Positions 1-8,595 of a stretch of 16,262 bases of DNA are shown here, one piece after another. The stretch is taken from positions 1-16,262 of the forward strand of contig JADGRD010000011.1 in the NCBI GenBank assembly GCA_017881285.1, written 5' to 3'. The DNA is from Pseudomonadota bacterium. GTDB lineage: Bacteria; Myxococcota_A; Polyangia; Fen-1088. The position numbers and the translations under genes were made by a program. The notes beneath the pieces are model-generated. The model worked only from the letters and a program-made list of their open reading frames with translations, was not told the DNA's origin and ran no database searches. Numbering within the stretch: the first letter of the stretch is position 1; every line of letters begins with the position of its first letter.

Positions 1-108
1 GCCGCCACCCGCTCCGCCCGATCCATGGCCGCTGCCCGAGGTGGTACATGCAGAGCCCAGTATGCAAAGTGCGGTGATCACGGTGCGTAGCGAGGTACGG
101 TCCGTCAT
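1..108 (-). CDS. Putative lipoprotein, 5' end only (runs off the window)
   Basis: Only the first 36 codons lie in the window; the gene continues past position 1. The start ATG at 108-106 has a good Shine-Dalgarno AGGAG at 118-114, five bases upstream. The predicted N-terminus reads MTDRTSLRTVITALCILGSAC: a short charged stretch, a hydrophobic core and a cysteine at residue 21, which looks like a type II (lipoprotein) signal peptide. The residue at -3 is Gly rather than the usual Leu, so the lipobox is not textbook. After the Cys comes a Ser/Gly-rich low-complexity linker (TTSGSGHGSGGAGGG), typical of myxobacterial surface lipoproteins. The function of the rest cannot be known from here. I am confident that this is a coding start and less sure of the lipidation. 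Confidence 0.7.
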   Translation of the reverse strand, partial: MTDRTSLRTVITALCILGSACTTSGSGHGSGGAGGG

Positions 109-174
109 GAGTTCTCCTCAGCGTGCGCCCGATGTGCGCGAGGCGCGAATGTGCAAAAGTTGCTCTCTCTAAGC

Positions 175-207
175 AGAATTGTCGCGGGACGGCGAGAATT
201 GTCACGG
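175..207. repeat. Two 13-bp direct repeats, 20-bp period
   Basis: AGAATTGTCGCGG at 175-187 and AGAATTGTCACGG at 195-207 differ at one base. The period of 20 bp (about two helical turns) would put both copies on the same face of the helix, as expected for a dimeric regulator. They lie 67-99 bp upstream of the lipoprotein start at 108. An operator role is inference only. Confidence 0.4.
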
Positions 208-462
208 AAATGCGCCGCTGCACTGTCCTTATTTCCAGATGGCGACCTTGCCCGGAGCAGACGCGCGCGCTCGCAAAGCGGGGCCATGCCGCATCGGGCC
301 TGCGCGGTCGCCGGCGCGTTCCCCTTCTCCGCGCCGCGGTGTGGGCGCGTCGATGCTCGCGGGGTCCCAAAGCGAAGTCCTATGTGAGCTCTCATGGAGA
401 TTCGTTTGTGCGATGCAGACCTGTTCTCCAAGGAATGTTAGGGCGCATGGCTCCTGCTCAAC

Positions 463-497
463 GATGGATTCTTCACGGGAATCCATCCATGAAGAAT
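463..497. repeat. Inverted repeat with an overlapping alternative stem
   Basis: GATGGATTC (463-471) and GAATCCATC (479-487) are perfect 9-bp inverted repeats with a 7-base loop. ATTCTTCA (468-475) can also pair with TGAAGAAT (490-497), 8 bp perfect, and this stem shares bases with the first, so the two folds exclude each other. There is no U-tract. No flanking gene explains it. Confidence 0.4.
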
Positions 498-694
498 GGG
501 GGCAGGAGAGAACCGATCGGGTCTATCGATCTTCCTTCGCGCTTCACGCGAGGAACAGATTTGCATAGTCGTTCTTCCGCCCAGACGCATGGCTCCGCCA
601 ATCCTCCAGTGTCCTGCCGGACTTGCGACCAGCGGTCCCGGAGATGCGAAGCGGGGGCGGCGAAACTCTGGAATGTTCGGTTTTTGCGGCTGGG

Positions 695-934
695 CTATTC
701 GTAGTGGGTCCAGAGTCGCAGAACTTTTACGACGCGTTCGCGCTTGAGCAGCTGGTACACAAGACGGTGCTGAATGTTGATACGCCGAGAATAGGCACCA
801 TCCAGATCGCCGATGAGCTTCTCGTAGGGCGGGGGAGTTCGGAGAGGATCCTCCGCGAGCAGGGCCAGCAGAGCCTCGGCCTTCGGCCGCAAACCGGCGG
901 CGGCCAGTTTCTTCGCGTCCTTCTGGGCCTGTGT
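695..934 (-). pseudogene. YoeB/Txe-family toxin remnant, 5'-truncated
   Basis: The frame from about 934 down to the TAG at 697-695 encodes about 79 residues with clear similarity to Txe/YoeB mRNA interferases. It starts QAQKDAKKLAAAGL and runs through YEKLIGDLDGAYSRRIN, QHRLVYQ and the C-terminal LWTHYE. The residues expected for catalysis near the C-terminus (Arg in SRRIN, then His and Tyr in THYE) are present. Family members are usually 84-90 residues and begin about eight residues earlier with a Met. Here the similarity stops abruptly at Thr-Gln; upstream codons read unrelated sequence with no ATG and no ribosome-binding site, and the only near start is a GTG at 985. No YefM/Phd antitoxin frame lies upstream; that space belongs to the 5' end of the next gene. 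I read it as a toxin gene that lost its antitoxin and start by rearrangement. A live toxin using an alternative start is possible but less likely. Confidence 0.7.
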
Positions 935-1094
935 GCGCGGACAAGATGATCGGTCGTGGAGCTCGCAGGCACTTTCGATCGCCACTTTGCAGGGGCGTTG
1001 TGGCGAGGTCGCGTTTGTTCGTCTACGTAGCGTTGGCCGTGTTACGGTTCTTGTAACGATCTGCCGAACCTCTCTCTGAAATGGAGTTCGCTGC

Positions 1095-2864
1095 ATGCCA
1101 AGAACAAGCTTCGCTCTCTACGCGTCTGTTGTTGTTTTCATGGCGTCCTGCGGCGGGGGGGGCGGGAGCTCTCCCCAAGGCGGCGTGGTCGGGTTCGTTA
1201 CCGGAACTGAGACGGCTGGCCCCGTACCGTCGGATAGCACGAGCTCGGATGGTTCCAGCCTGGCGGCTGCGCCCAAGATCTCGAGCCTCACGGCGGCGAG
1301 CACGACCATCGGAAGCGGCGAGCCGTTGCAGGTGACCGTCACGTACACGGACGCGCAGGGTGATGTGTCCAGCGTGAATTTCGGCATCGTAGGCGAGCCC
1401 AATCACGCGACGTTGAGCCTCGCCGGTATCACCAATGGCGCCACGTCAGGCTCCGTGAGCCTGGCCCTCTTCCCCCGAAACTATGTGCCAGGCACGCACG
1501 TCCTCGCTGTCTCCTTGACCGACCTGGGCGGGAGCACGAGCGCTGTGGCGACTCTGGGTTTCACGATCGCAGGACCCGACGGCGGCTCGTCCATTGGGGT
1601 GGATGGTGGAGTGGCGATCGACGGTGCACGGGACGCGGCGCTGGCCCGCGACGTTTTCACACCTGATGCGGGGGACACTGGTCTCGCCGTCGATGGCAGC
1701 ACGACGCTGCCGGGTAGCGCCAGTTTCATCATGGGCTCGTACGGCGACTCGACCAAGAACGAGGTTGCGGGCCTGATCAAGGTTACCTTGAGCGGTGGTC
1801 AGGCCGTGGTCCAACCTCTCATCGAGCTGGTACCAGACGGCTACGGTGCCAATCGCATCGACTACCGGAAGGGCCGCGTGGCGATGATTGTGTCGCTCTC
1901 CGCGATTCCCGCCACCGCGACGGGCCGAGGCAACATCGTCGCCTTCGATGTGGCGAATCCGGCAACCCGCTGGTTCGTGCCCATTCCCAAGTCCCCCACC
2001 ACCGGCTACCACTACACCATCGACGCCACGCGAGCCCAGGTCCTGGATGACGGCCGCATCGTCGTCACGGTGATGTACCAAAGCGACGATATTTACGAGG
2101 ACTACAAGCCCCGTCAGCTGGCCATCTGGGATCCAGTGAAGGACACGATTGAAGTGCAGGGCGCGCTCGACACCTTCGTGCTCGGCCAACCAGAAATCGT
2201 GTCTTGCGCCTGTGATGCCGAGTTTGGCACGCTGGCCACCTCGGTCTTCACGGTCTCCCGCGACGGGAAATACGCCTACTTCGCACCCATGTCGGCGGGA
2301 ACCTCTGGCTCGGTCCACGGCGGCCCCGTGTTCCTGGCTCGCTGGGATCTGGTGACACGTACGACGGAACGGCTGTTCTACGCCAACACGGGCGCCACGC
2401 CTTGGGCAGTCTCCGAGGATGGCACGCGGGTCATCGTCGAACACGACAGCAAGATGCAGGCGCTGGATCCAACGACCAAGACCCTCGTGGATATCGAGCC
2501 GTACACTGGGGCCATCAACGTCGGGCAAGTCCGGGGCAGCCGCTACCTACGAAGCTGGCGTGGCTGCGACGCTGGCGCCTACGGCGGTGTTTCGGTCATG
2601 GACAGCAAAGGGGCGGCTGCCTTCCGGGTGCTCGACGCGGAGAAGCTGCCTTCGCCATTCCGCGGCGTCGACGTGATGTCGCAGTTCTCAGCCGACGGTG
2701 GCTCCATCTACCTGATGCTATCGACCGATGCTTGCACCAACAACAACACGAAGGTTGCGATCCTGCAGGTGCCCGTCGCCTCGGAGAACACGGCCAATGC
2801 GGTGAAGCTGGCCGAGCTGGATCCCAAGTACCAGACAGCCGTCTTCATCCTGCTCGATCGCTAG
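1095..2864 (+). CDS. Large surface lipoprotein with Ig-like and beta-propeller-like regions
   Basis: This 589-residue protein starts at an ATG with a GGAG Shine-Dalgarno at 1083-1086, eight bases upstream. Residues 1-19 (MPRTSFALYASVVVFMASC) form a lipoprotein signal with lipobox MASC, lipidated at Cys19, followed by a Gly/Ser linker. Residues about 56-160 look like an Ig-like or cadherin-like beta domain (ITNGAT, PRNYVPGTHVLAVSLTDLGG). Residues about 165-205 are a low-complexity Asp/Ala/Gly linker (VDGGVAIDGARDAALARD) of a kind common in Polyangia lipoproteins. The remainder, about 205-585, has repeated beta-strand patterns and the phrases SRDGKYAYFAP, SEDGTRVIVEH and SADGGSIYLML, which resemble WD40/TolB-like propeller blades. 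Cys clusters (SCACDAE, RGCDAG, TDACTN) may form disulfides. It is probably exported to the outer membrane, with no visible enzyme motif. It is convergent with the permease that follows. The specific function is unknown. Confidence 0.85.
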   Translation: MPRTSFALYASVVVFMASCGGGGGSSPQGGVVGFVTGTETAGPVPSDSTSSDGSSLAAAPKISSLTAASTTIGSGEPLQVTVTYTDAQGDVSSVNFGIVGEPNHATLSLAGITNGATSGSVSLALFPRNYVPGTHVLAVSLTDLGGSTSAVATLGFTIAGPDGGSSIGVDGGVAIDGARDAALARDVFTPDAGDTGLAVDGSTTLPGSASFIMGSYGDSTKNEVAGLIKVTLSGGQAVVQPLIELVPDGYGANRIDYRKGRVAMIVSLSAIPATATGRGNIVAFDVANPATRWFVPIPKSPTTGYHYTIDATRAQVLDDGRIVVTVMYQSDDIYEDYKPRQLAIWDPVKDTIEVQGALDTFVLGQPEIVSCACDAEFGTLATSVFTVSRDGKYAYFAPMSAGTSGSVHGGPVFLARWDLVTRTTERLFYANTGATPWAVSEDGTRVIVEHDSKMQALDPTTKTLVDIEPYTGAINVGQVRGSRYLRSWRGCDAGAYGGVSVMDSKGAAAFRVLDAEKLPSPFRGVDVMSQFSADGGSIYLMLSTDACTNNNTKVAILQVPVASENTANAVKLAELDPKYQTAVFILLDR

Positions 2865-2933
2865 TGTGCACAGCTAGCAGCCCGGGGTGAAAGTCGGACC
2901 GAGCCGTTCGGAGCGGATTCGGGCCGGATGCTT

Positions 2934-4481
2934 TCAAACGTACTTCAGGCCGTCGACCACTTGTTGTCGCGAGGCGCGCCACGCCGGATAGAGCGTGGCC
3001 CAAAGACTGATGACTTGGGTGGCCACGGCCACCAGAAGGATCTCGAGACCGGACACCTCGACCGGCAAGCGAGCAATGAGATACACCTTCGGGTCGAGGG
3101 GATAGCCGTAGAGCACGGCCAGCCCGCACAGGGCGAGGCCGTAGAGGATGCCCAGGCCCGTGCCCACGAAGCCCACGATGCTGCCCGAGACGAGGAACAC
3201 GCCCAGAAGCGAGCCGCGGCGGGAGCCCATGGCCGCGAGGATGGCGACCTCGCGCACCTTGGACAGCACCACCAGCATGAGCGACGCGAGGATGTTGAAC
3301 GCGGCCACCACGATGATGAGCACGAGCAGAAGCGAGATAATGATCTTCTGCATGGCGAGCGCGGTGAAGAGGTTCTTGTTCAGGGTCTTCCAGTTGATGA
3401 TGCGCCGGTCGGGCCCCAGGCGATTCTCGACCTCTTCCTCCATGCGCAGGGCGAGCATGGGATCCGAGAAGCGCAGCTCGAGGCCAAAAATCGATTGCCG
3501 CGCGTTGCCCAGGCGTCTGGCGTCCTCGAGGGGAATGAAGCCCAGGCGCGCGTCGTACTCCTGAAACCCGAACGCGGCCAGGCCGACGACGCGGAAGACG
3601 TACGCGCTGGGCGTGGACTCGATGCCACCCGAGAACGGCACCAGAACTTGGATGCAATCGCCGACCGAGGTATGCACCTTGCGGGCGAGGTCCGCGCCCA
3701 GAATGAGACGGCCGACCGGTTCGCCGGGTGCGGCCGTGCCCGCGCAGGTGGCGGGCTTGCCGAGATCGTCGACCGAACCCGCGGAGAGCGCGCGCCTCAG
3801 CTCTGGCAGGCCGTCGGCCAGGTCCACCCCCTTGAGGTTCGCGCCGATCTTCCCAATCATCACCTCGCCGGCCGTGAAACTGAAGCGCGTGGTGCGCACC
3901 AGGCCGGGGAAGCCCACGAGCTCGGCCCGCACCTTACGGGCTTCCCGTTCGGCCTCGTCCACGTCGCGTTCGAGCCCGTACGAGGTCACCAGCAGATGCG
4001 CGTTCACCGACTGGACCTTCTCCTCGAAGACACGCTGGAAGCCGCTGGTCACGGAGAGCACGACGATGAGCGAGGCCACGCCGAGCATCACACCCACGGT
4101 GGAGACCGTGGTGAAGACGGAGAGGAAACGGAGGAGAACGAGAAGAATCGTGGCGAGCAGGGCGCCGAGCACGATGACCACGGCGACGGTCTCGAGGGTG
4201 CGGCTGTGGCCGCGCGCGGCCAGCATGACGAGGACGTCGGCCAGGGAGACGCCCGCGGCGACGAGCGAAGCGATGCGCACGGCCCGCGAACACGTTTCCC
4301 GGCGCAGGTAGCGCGAACCCACGAAACGTTCGAAGCGAAATCCGACGAGCAGCACCAAGCTGGCGATGAGCAGCACCAGGCTCCCCAGGCAGACCACGAG
4401 GGCGAGGAGCCCGACGATGATCCCGACGATGATCGCGATGATGAGCCAGACTCCGTGAGTTCCTGCAAAGAAGGCTGCCAT
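2934..4481 (-). CDS. LolC/LolE-type (MacB/FtsX superfamily) ABC transporter permease with extra N-terminal membrane segments
   Basis: This 515-residue inner-membrane protein belongs to the lipoprotein-releasing permease family, which extracts mature lipoproteins for transfer to the outer membrane together with a LolD ATPase. Family marks are RFERFVGSRYLRR (49-61), the first core helix with VLSVTSGFQ (141-149), a periplasmic domain (about 150-370), three C-terminal helices starting near Met377, a coupling segment VREVAILAAMGSRRG, and the C-terminus YPAWRASRQQVVDGLKYV. Two features are unusual: two extra hydrophobic helices (about 11-48) before RYLR, and about 45 added residues with two more helices (about 68-90 and 96-122) between RYLR and the first core helix. 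No ATPase gene is adjacent. The start ATG at 4481 has no Shine-Dalgarno but sits nine bases after a -10 box, which supports this start and leaderless transcription. It could serve another substrate in the MacB/FtsX superfamily. Confidence 0.88.
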   Translation of the reverse strand: MAAFFAGTHGVWLIIAIIVGIIVGLLALVVCLGSLVLLIASLVLLVGFRFERFVGSRYLRRETCSRAVRIASLVAAGVSLADVLVMLAARGHSRTLETVAVVIVLGALLATILLVLLRFLSVFTTVSTVGVMLGVASLIVVLSVTSGFQRVFEEKVQSVNAHLLVTSYGLERDVDEAEREARKVRAELVGFPGLVRTTRFSFTAGEVMIGKIGANLKGVDLADGLPELRRALSAGSVDDLGKPATCAGTAAPGEPVGRLILGADLARKVHTSVGDCIQVLVPFSGGIESTPSAYVFRVVGLAAFGFQEYDARLGFIPLEDARRLGNARQSIFGLELRFSDPMLALRMEEEVENRLGPDRRIINWKTLNKNLFTALAMQKIIISLLLVLIIVVAAFNILASLMLVVLSKVREVAILAAMGSRRGSLLGVFLVSGSIVGFVGTGLGILYGLALCGLAVLYGYPLDPKVYLIARLPVEVSGLEILLVAVATQVISLWATLYPAWRASRQQVVDGLKYV

Positions 4482-4490
4482 GCACAGCGC

Positions 4491-4519
4491 AAGCTACGGG
4501 AGCCGGGACCGTCGGTCAA
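4491..4519 (-). promoter_or_regulatory. Sigma70-like promoter of the permease gene, leaderless geometry
   Basis: Reading the minus strand, -35 TTGACC (4519-4514), a 17-bp spacer and -10 TAGCTT (4496-4491) are followed by nine bases and then the ATG at 4481. The expected transcription start is within a few bases of the start codon, leaving no room for a ribosome-binding site. Confidence 0.6.
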
Positions 4520-4646
4520 ACCAGAGACGCGTGGGAGCGCGGCTTTTTGCCCGCGCCAGCCCGTCAAGCCGGGCGCGTCATGGGGCCTACCCAGGCTCCA
4601 GGCCACGGCGTCCGGGCCGGGCGAAGTCGCTCCCCCTCCGCGTTCC

Positions 4647-4676
4647 TTGACAGGCCTTGCCGCCGCCACATACCGT
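4647..4676 (+). promoter_or_regulatory. Sigma70-like promoter of the outer-membrane protein gene, leaderless geometry
   Basis: A perfect -35 TTGACA (4647-4652), an 18-bp spacer and -10 TACCGT (4671-4676) lie nine bases before the ATG at 4686. There is no Shine-Dalgarno in the nine-base gap. The 204-bp space shared with the divergent permease promoter also holds a 6-bp GC stem with a CTTTTTGC loop at 4537-4556. Confidence 0.6.
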
Positions 4677-4685
4677 TCTAGTCCT

Positions 4686-5750
4686 ATGAGCCCGCATCGA
4701 GCCTTCCGCCAGGTCGCGTTCGGGATTGCCCTGCTTTCGGCCGCGCTTGCCCGCGATGCCTTCGCCGGTCGCAACGACCTCAAGCTCGTCAATCTTTGCC
4801 CGCAAGCCGCCTCGCCGACGCTCGGGGTGCAAGAGTGCAGTTGGGTGCAGCGAGATGCGAGCGGTCAGGTGACGGGCGTGAACATCGACACCGAGGGAAG
4901 AAGCAACTTCCGCAGCCTGATGTCGGAGCTGGGCGTGGTCATGGCACCGCGCATACCGATGCCCGCGGGCACCCTCGGGTTCGCCGGGTTCCAGGTCAGC
5001 GGAGAGCTCGGCGTCACCGAGATCAGCAACAACATGAGCTTCTGGAACGGGGTCAACGCGGTCTCGCCCCAGAACCCAGGCTCCGCGCGGCCCAGTTCTA
5101 CGCTGACGACCATGGGCGTGTTCCTGCGCAAGGGCATCTGGCTTCCCGCCCCCTCGCTCGAACTGGGCGGCGGCGTGGTCAACCTGCTCGATTCGCAGCT
5201 CCTGTCCTGGCAGGCCTACGCCAAGCTCGCGCTGCACGAAGGCTTCCACGACCTGCCGATTCCGTCCCTGTCGGTACGCGGTGCCTTCGCCTACCTGACA
5301 GGCACCGACCAGGCCAGCCTGCGAACCACGTCCATCGACGTGCTCGTCTCCAAGGGATTCGGTGTGCTCAAGACCGCGCGCCTCGAGCCCTTCGGTGGCT
5401 GGAGCCTGATCATGATCAAGGCGGCCGGCAAGCCCATCGATTTCACCCCGCTGTGCGATGGCCGCGAGGTGGCGCTCGCGACGCCCGGCCAATCGGTCAG
5501 CGACCAGTGCGCGGTTTCGCAGAGCGGCACGACCAACGATCTCAAGGCGAACGCTGCCTTCCCGAGCCAGGACGTCATCACCCGCTACCGCGTCTTCGGT
5601 GGCGCCAAGTTGAAGTTCGGCCTCCTCGACATCATCGCCCAGTACGAGCTCTACCTGGCGGGGAGCAGCCGCGACGACAGCGTCGTCCCAGCAGTCGATC
5701 ACAGTGGCCAGCAGAGCGCCTTCTCGCTCAGCCTCGGCCTGGAATTCTAA
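4686..5750 (+). CDS. Predicted outer-membrane beta-barrel protein, unknown function
   Basis: The protein has 354 residues. Residues 1-27 are a Sec signal peptide (MSPHRAFRQVAFGIALLSAA, ending in AFA before Gly), so the mature protein is exported. The rest alternates short amphipathic beta strands with Gly/Asn-rich turns and ends in FSLSLGLEF, a C-terminal strand with a terminal Phe as expected for proteins inserted by the BAM complex. Strand-like stretches include TTMGVFLRKGIWL, LELGGGVVNL, RYRVFGGAKLKFGLL and IIAQYELYLAG. Four Cys residues (NLCPQ, QECSW, LCDGR, DQCAV) could form two disulfides. I do not recognise a specific family. An in-frame extension far upstream exists, but it is antisense to the permease; the signal peptide and promoter fix the start at 4686. 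The stop overlaps the stop of the convergent downstream gene. Confidence 0.82.
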   Translation: MSPHRAFRQVAFGIALLSAALARDAFAGRNDLKLVNLCPQAASPTLGVQECSWVQRDASGQVTGVNIDTEGRSNFRSLMSELGVVMAPRIPMPAGTLGFAGFQVSGELGVTEISNNMSFWNGVNAVSPQNPGSARPSSTLTTMGVFLRKGIWLPAPSLELGGGVVNLLDSQLLSWQAYAKLALHEGFHDLPIPSLSVRGAFAYLTGTDQASLRTTSIDVLVSKGFGVLKTARLEPFGGWSLIMIKAAGKPIDFTPLCDGREVALATPGQSVSDQCAVSQSGTTNDLKANAAFPSQDVITRYRVFGGAKLKFGLLDIIAQYELYLAGSSRDDSVVPAVDHSGQQSAFSLSLGLEF

Positions 5751-6001
5751 TGCGCTGGTAGGCCGCTGCGGATGATGCGGCGGAGTCCCTCGACGGGCAG
5801 CCGCGGTCCGCGCTTTTCTTCCTCGAAGATGATCTGGGCCATGGTGGCGGCGGTCAGATCCTGCTGCGTGTTCTTGTCGATGACCTTGATCTCGTCGCCG
5901 TTGCGAATCAGTCCGGCGATCTGTTGCAGGGTCACGTAGTGCGAATCCTGGGTGTCGTAGAGCTTGCGGTTCGAGTAGCGCTTGATCGTGCGTGTCGTCA
6001 T
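5747..6001 (-). CDS. PHB/PHA accumulation regulator, DNA-binding domain protein (short form)
   Basis: The protein has 84 residues from the ATG at 6001. The core TIKRYSNRKLYDTQDSHYVT, followed by LQQIAGLIRNGDEIKVIDKN, TQQDLTAATMAQII and FEEEKR, matches the N-terminal DNA-binding domain of PhaR-type polyhydroxyalkanoate regulators. Classical PhaR proteins are about 150-200 residues with a further PHB-binding region. This one is little more than the DNA-binding domain, a short form I believe occurs in delta-proteobacterial lineages. No PHA synthase, phasin or depolymerase gene is in the window, so a link to PHA is not shown. An alternative ATG at 6022 would add seven residues. I prefer 6001 because the family similarity starts just after it and a TTGACG box at 6035-6030 lies only seven bases before 6022. 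Neither start has a good ribosome-binding site. Confidence 0.82.
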   Translation of the reverse strand: MTTRTIKRYSNRKLYDTQDSHYVTLQQIAGLIRNGDEIKVIDKNTQQDLTAATMAQIIFEEEKRGPRLPVEGLRRIIRSGLPAH

Positions 6002-6131
6002 GCGCGTATCATGCAATGCCATCCAACCGCGTCAAGGGCGATCATGTACTGGCGCACAATCAAAGCCGTTTTTCACGGGCAGGCGGCGAAAGCCGAGTGC
6101 ATTCCTCCGGTATTCCGCGGCCTGCGCCTGG

Positions 6132-6362
6132 CTAGCTCGCCTTGTCGCCCGGCTTGGCCGACTCCGGCTTTTCCGCCGGCGCGTTGCCGTCGATCTCGGG
6201 CTTCTTGGGCGCGACCTCGATTTCGTTCGCGCTCGTCACGGCGCGCTTGAAGTTCTTGATGGCCCGGCCGAGTCCGTCGCCCAACTGGGGCAGCTTGCTG
6301 GCGCCGAACACCACCATGACCACGAGGAAAATGAGGATGATTTCGCCAGTGCCGAGTCCCAT
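6132..6362 (-). CDS. tatA: Twin-arginine translocase subunit TatA/TatE family
   Basis: The protein has 76 residues, the usual TatA size. Residues about 5-20 (TGEIILIFLVVMVVFG) form the single N-terminal membrane helix, the FGASKLPQLGDGLG hinge follows, and then an amphipathic helix (RAIKNFKRAVTSA) lies along the membrane. The acidic and Pro/Lys-rich tail is typical and unconserved. TatA oligomers form the pathway through which folded proteins with RR signal peptides cross the inner membrane, with TatC as receptor. No tatC or tatB lies in the window. The start ATG at 6362 has a GGAG Shine-Dalgarno at 6373-6370, seven bases upstream. It is followed by a PhaR-like gene on the same strand after about 130 bp; a shared transcript is possible but not shown. 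TatA and TatE cannot be told apart here. Confidence 0.93.
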   Translation of the reverse strand: MGLGTGEIILIFLVVMVVFGASKLPQLGDGLGRAIKNFKRAVTSANEIEVAPKKPEIDGNAPAEKPESAKPGDKAS

Positions 6363-6380
6363 GAGCTAGCTCCGCAGGTG

Positions 6381-6409
6381 TCTATACCACCCGCGGCGAG
6401 CCCGGGCAA
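6381..6409 (-). promoter_or_regulatory. Sigma70-like promoter of tatA
   Basis: On the minus strand, TTGCCC (6409-6404), a 17-bp spacer and TATAGA (6386-6381) form the best -10 box in the window. The gap to the ATG is 18 bases, enough for a very short leader holding the GGAG site. This promoter is divergent from that of the lytic transglycosylase, with only 21 bp between the -35 boxes. Confidence 0.55.
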
Positions 6410-6430
6410 ACCCTACTCCGACGCGGTTTC

Positions 6431-6459
6431 TTGGTGGCCCGAGCCACTTCCGCTACGAT
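6431..6459 (+). promoter_or_regulatory. Sigma70-like promoter of the lytic transglycosylase gene, leaderless geometry
   Basis: TTGGTG (6431-6436), a 17-bp spacer and TACGAT (6454-6459) are followed by eight bases and the ATG at 6468. There is no Shine-Dalgarno in between. The -35 box matches the consensus only in its TTG half. Confidence 0.5.
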
Positions 6460-6467
6460 CCGGTTTC

Positions 6468-8591
<2,124 letters not shown>

Positions 8592-8595
8592 TGTC

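Larger units (their letters stand above)
109..694. other. Gene-poor region upstream of the lipoprotein start and downstream of the toxin remnant
   Basis: Open frames exist on both strands, but none looks like a real protein. They are rich in Arg, Ser, Pro and Cys, overlap one another and lack ribosome-binding sites. What can be seen is a pair of 13-bp direct repeats at 175-207 and a strong hairpin at 463-487 with an overlapping alternative stem. The leftward promoter of the lipoprotein gene at 1-108 should lie in the first ~100 bases, but I find no convincing -35/-10 pair. Together with the truncated toxin next to it, this region looks like decaying intergenic DNA. Confidence 0.5.

Noticed and set aside
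123..704. A 193-codon plus-strand frame in the gene-poor region
   Set aside because: Arg/Ser/Cys-rich, with no ribosome-binding site, domain or signal. It overlaps several equally open frames.
1446..2528. A 360-codon minus-strand open frame inside the lipoprotein gene
   Set aside because: Arg/His/Asp-rich shadow with no ribosome-binding site. The plus-strand frame has a lipoprotein signal and a good Shine-Dalgarno.
4537..4556. GC stem with a T-rich loop as an intrinsic terminator
   Set aside because: The stem is only 6 bp, the T-run is in the loop, and it lies between two divergent promoters where no terminator is expected.
2928..4685. A 586-codon open stretch on the plus strand in frame with the barrel gene, giving a 940-residue reading
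   Set aside because: It is antisense to the permease gene, full of His/Glu/Asp/Arg low complexity typical of GC-rich shadows. The signal peptide and promoter place the real start at 4686.
5982..6467. An N-terminal extension of 162 residues on the transglycosylase
   Set aside because: It overlaps tatA on the other strand. The Sec signal peptide starting at 6468 and the promoter just before it set the start.
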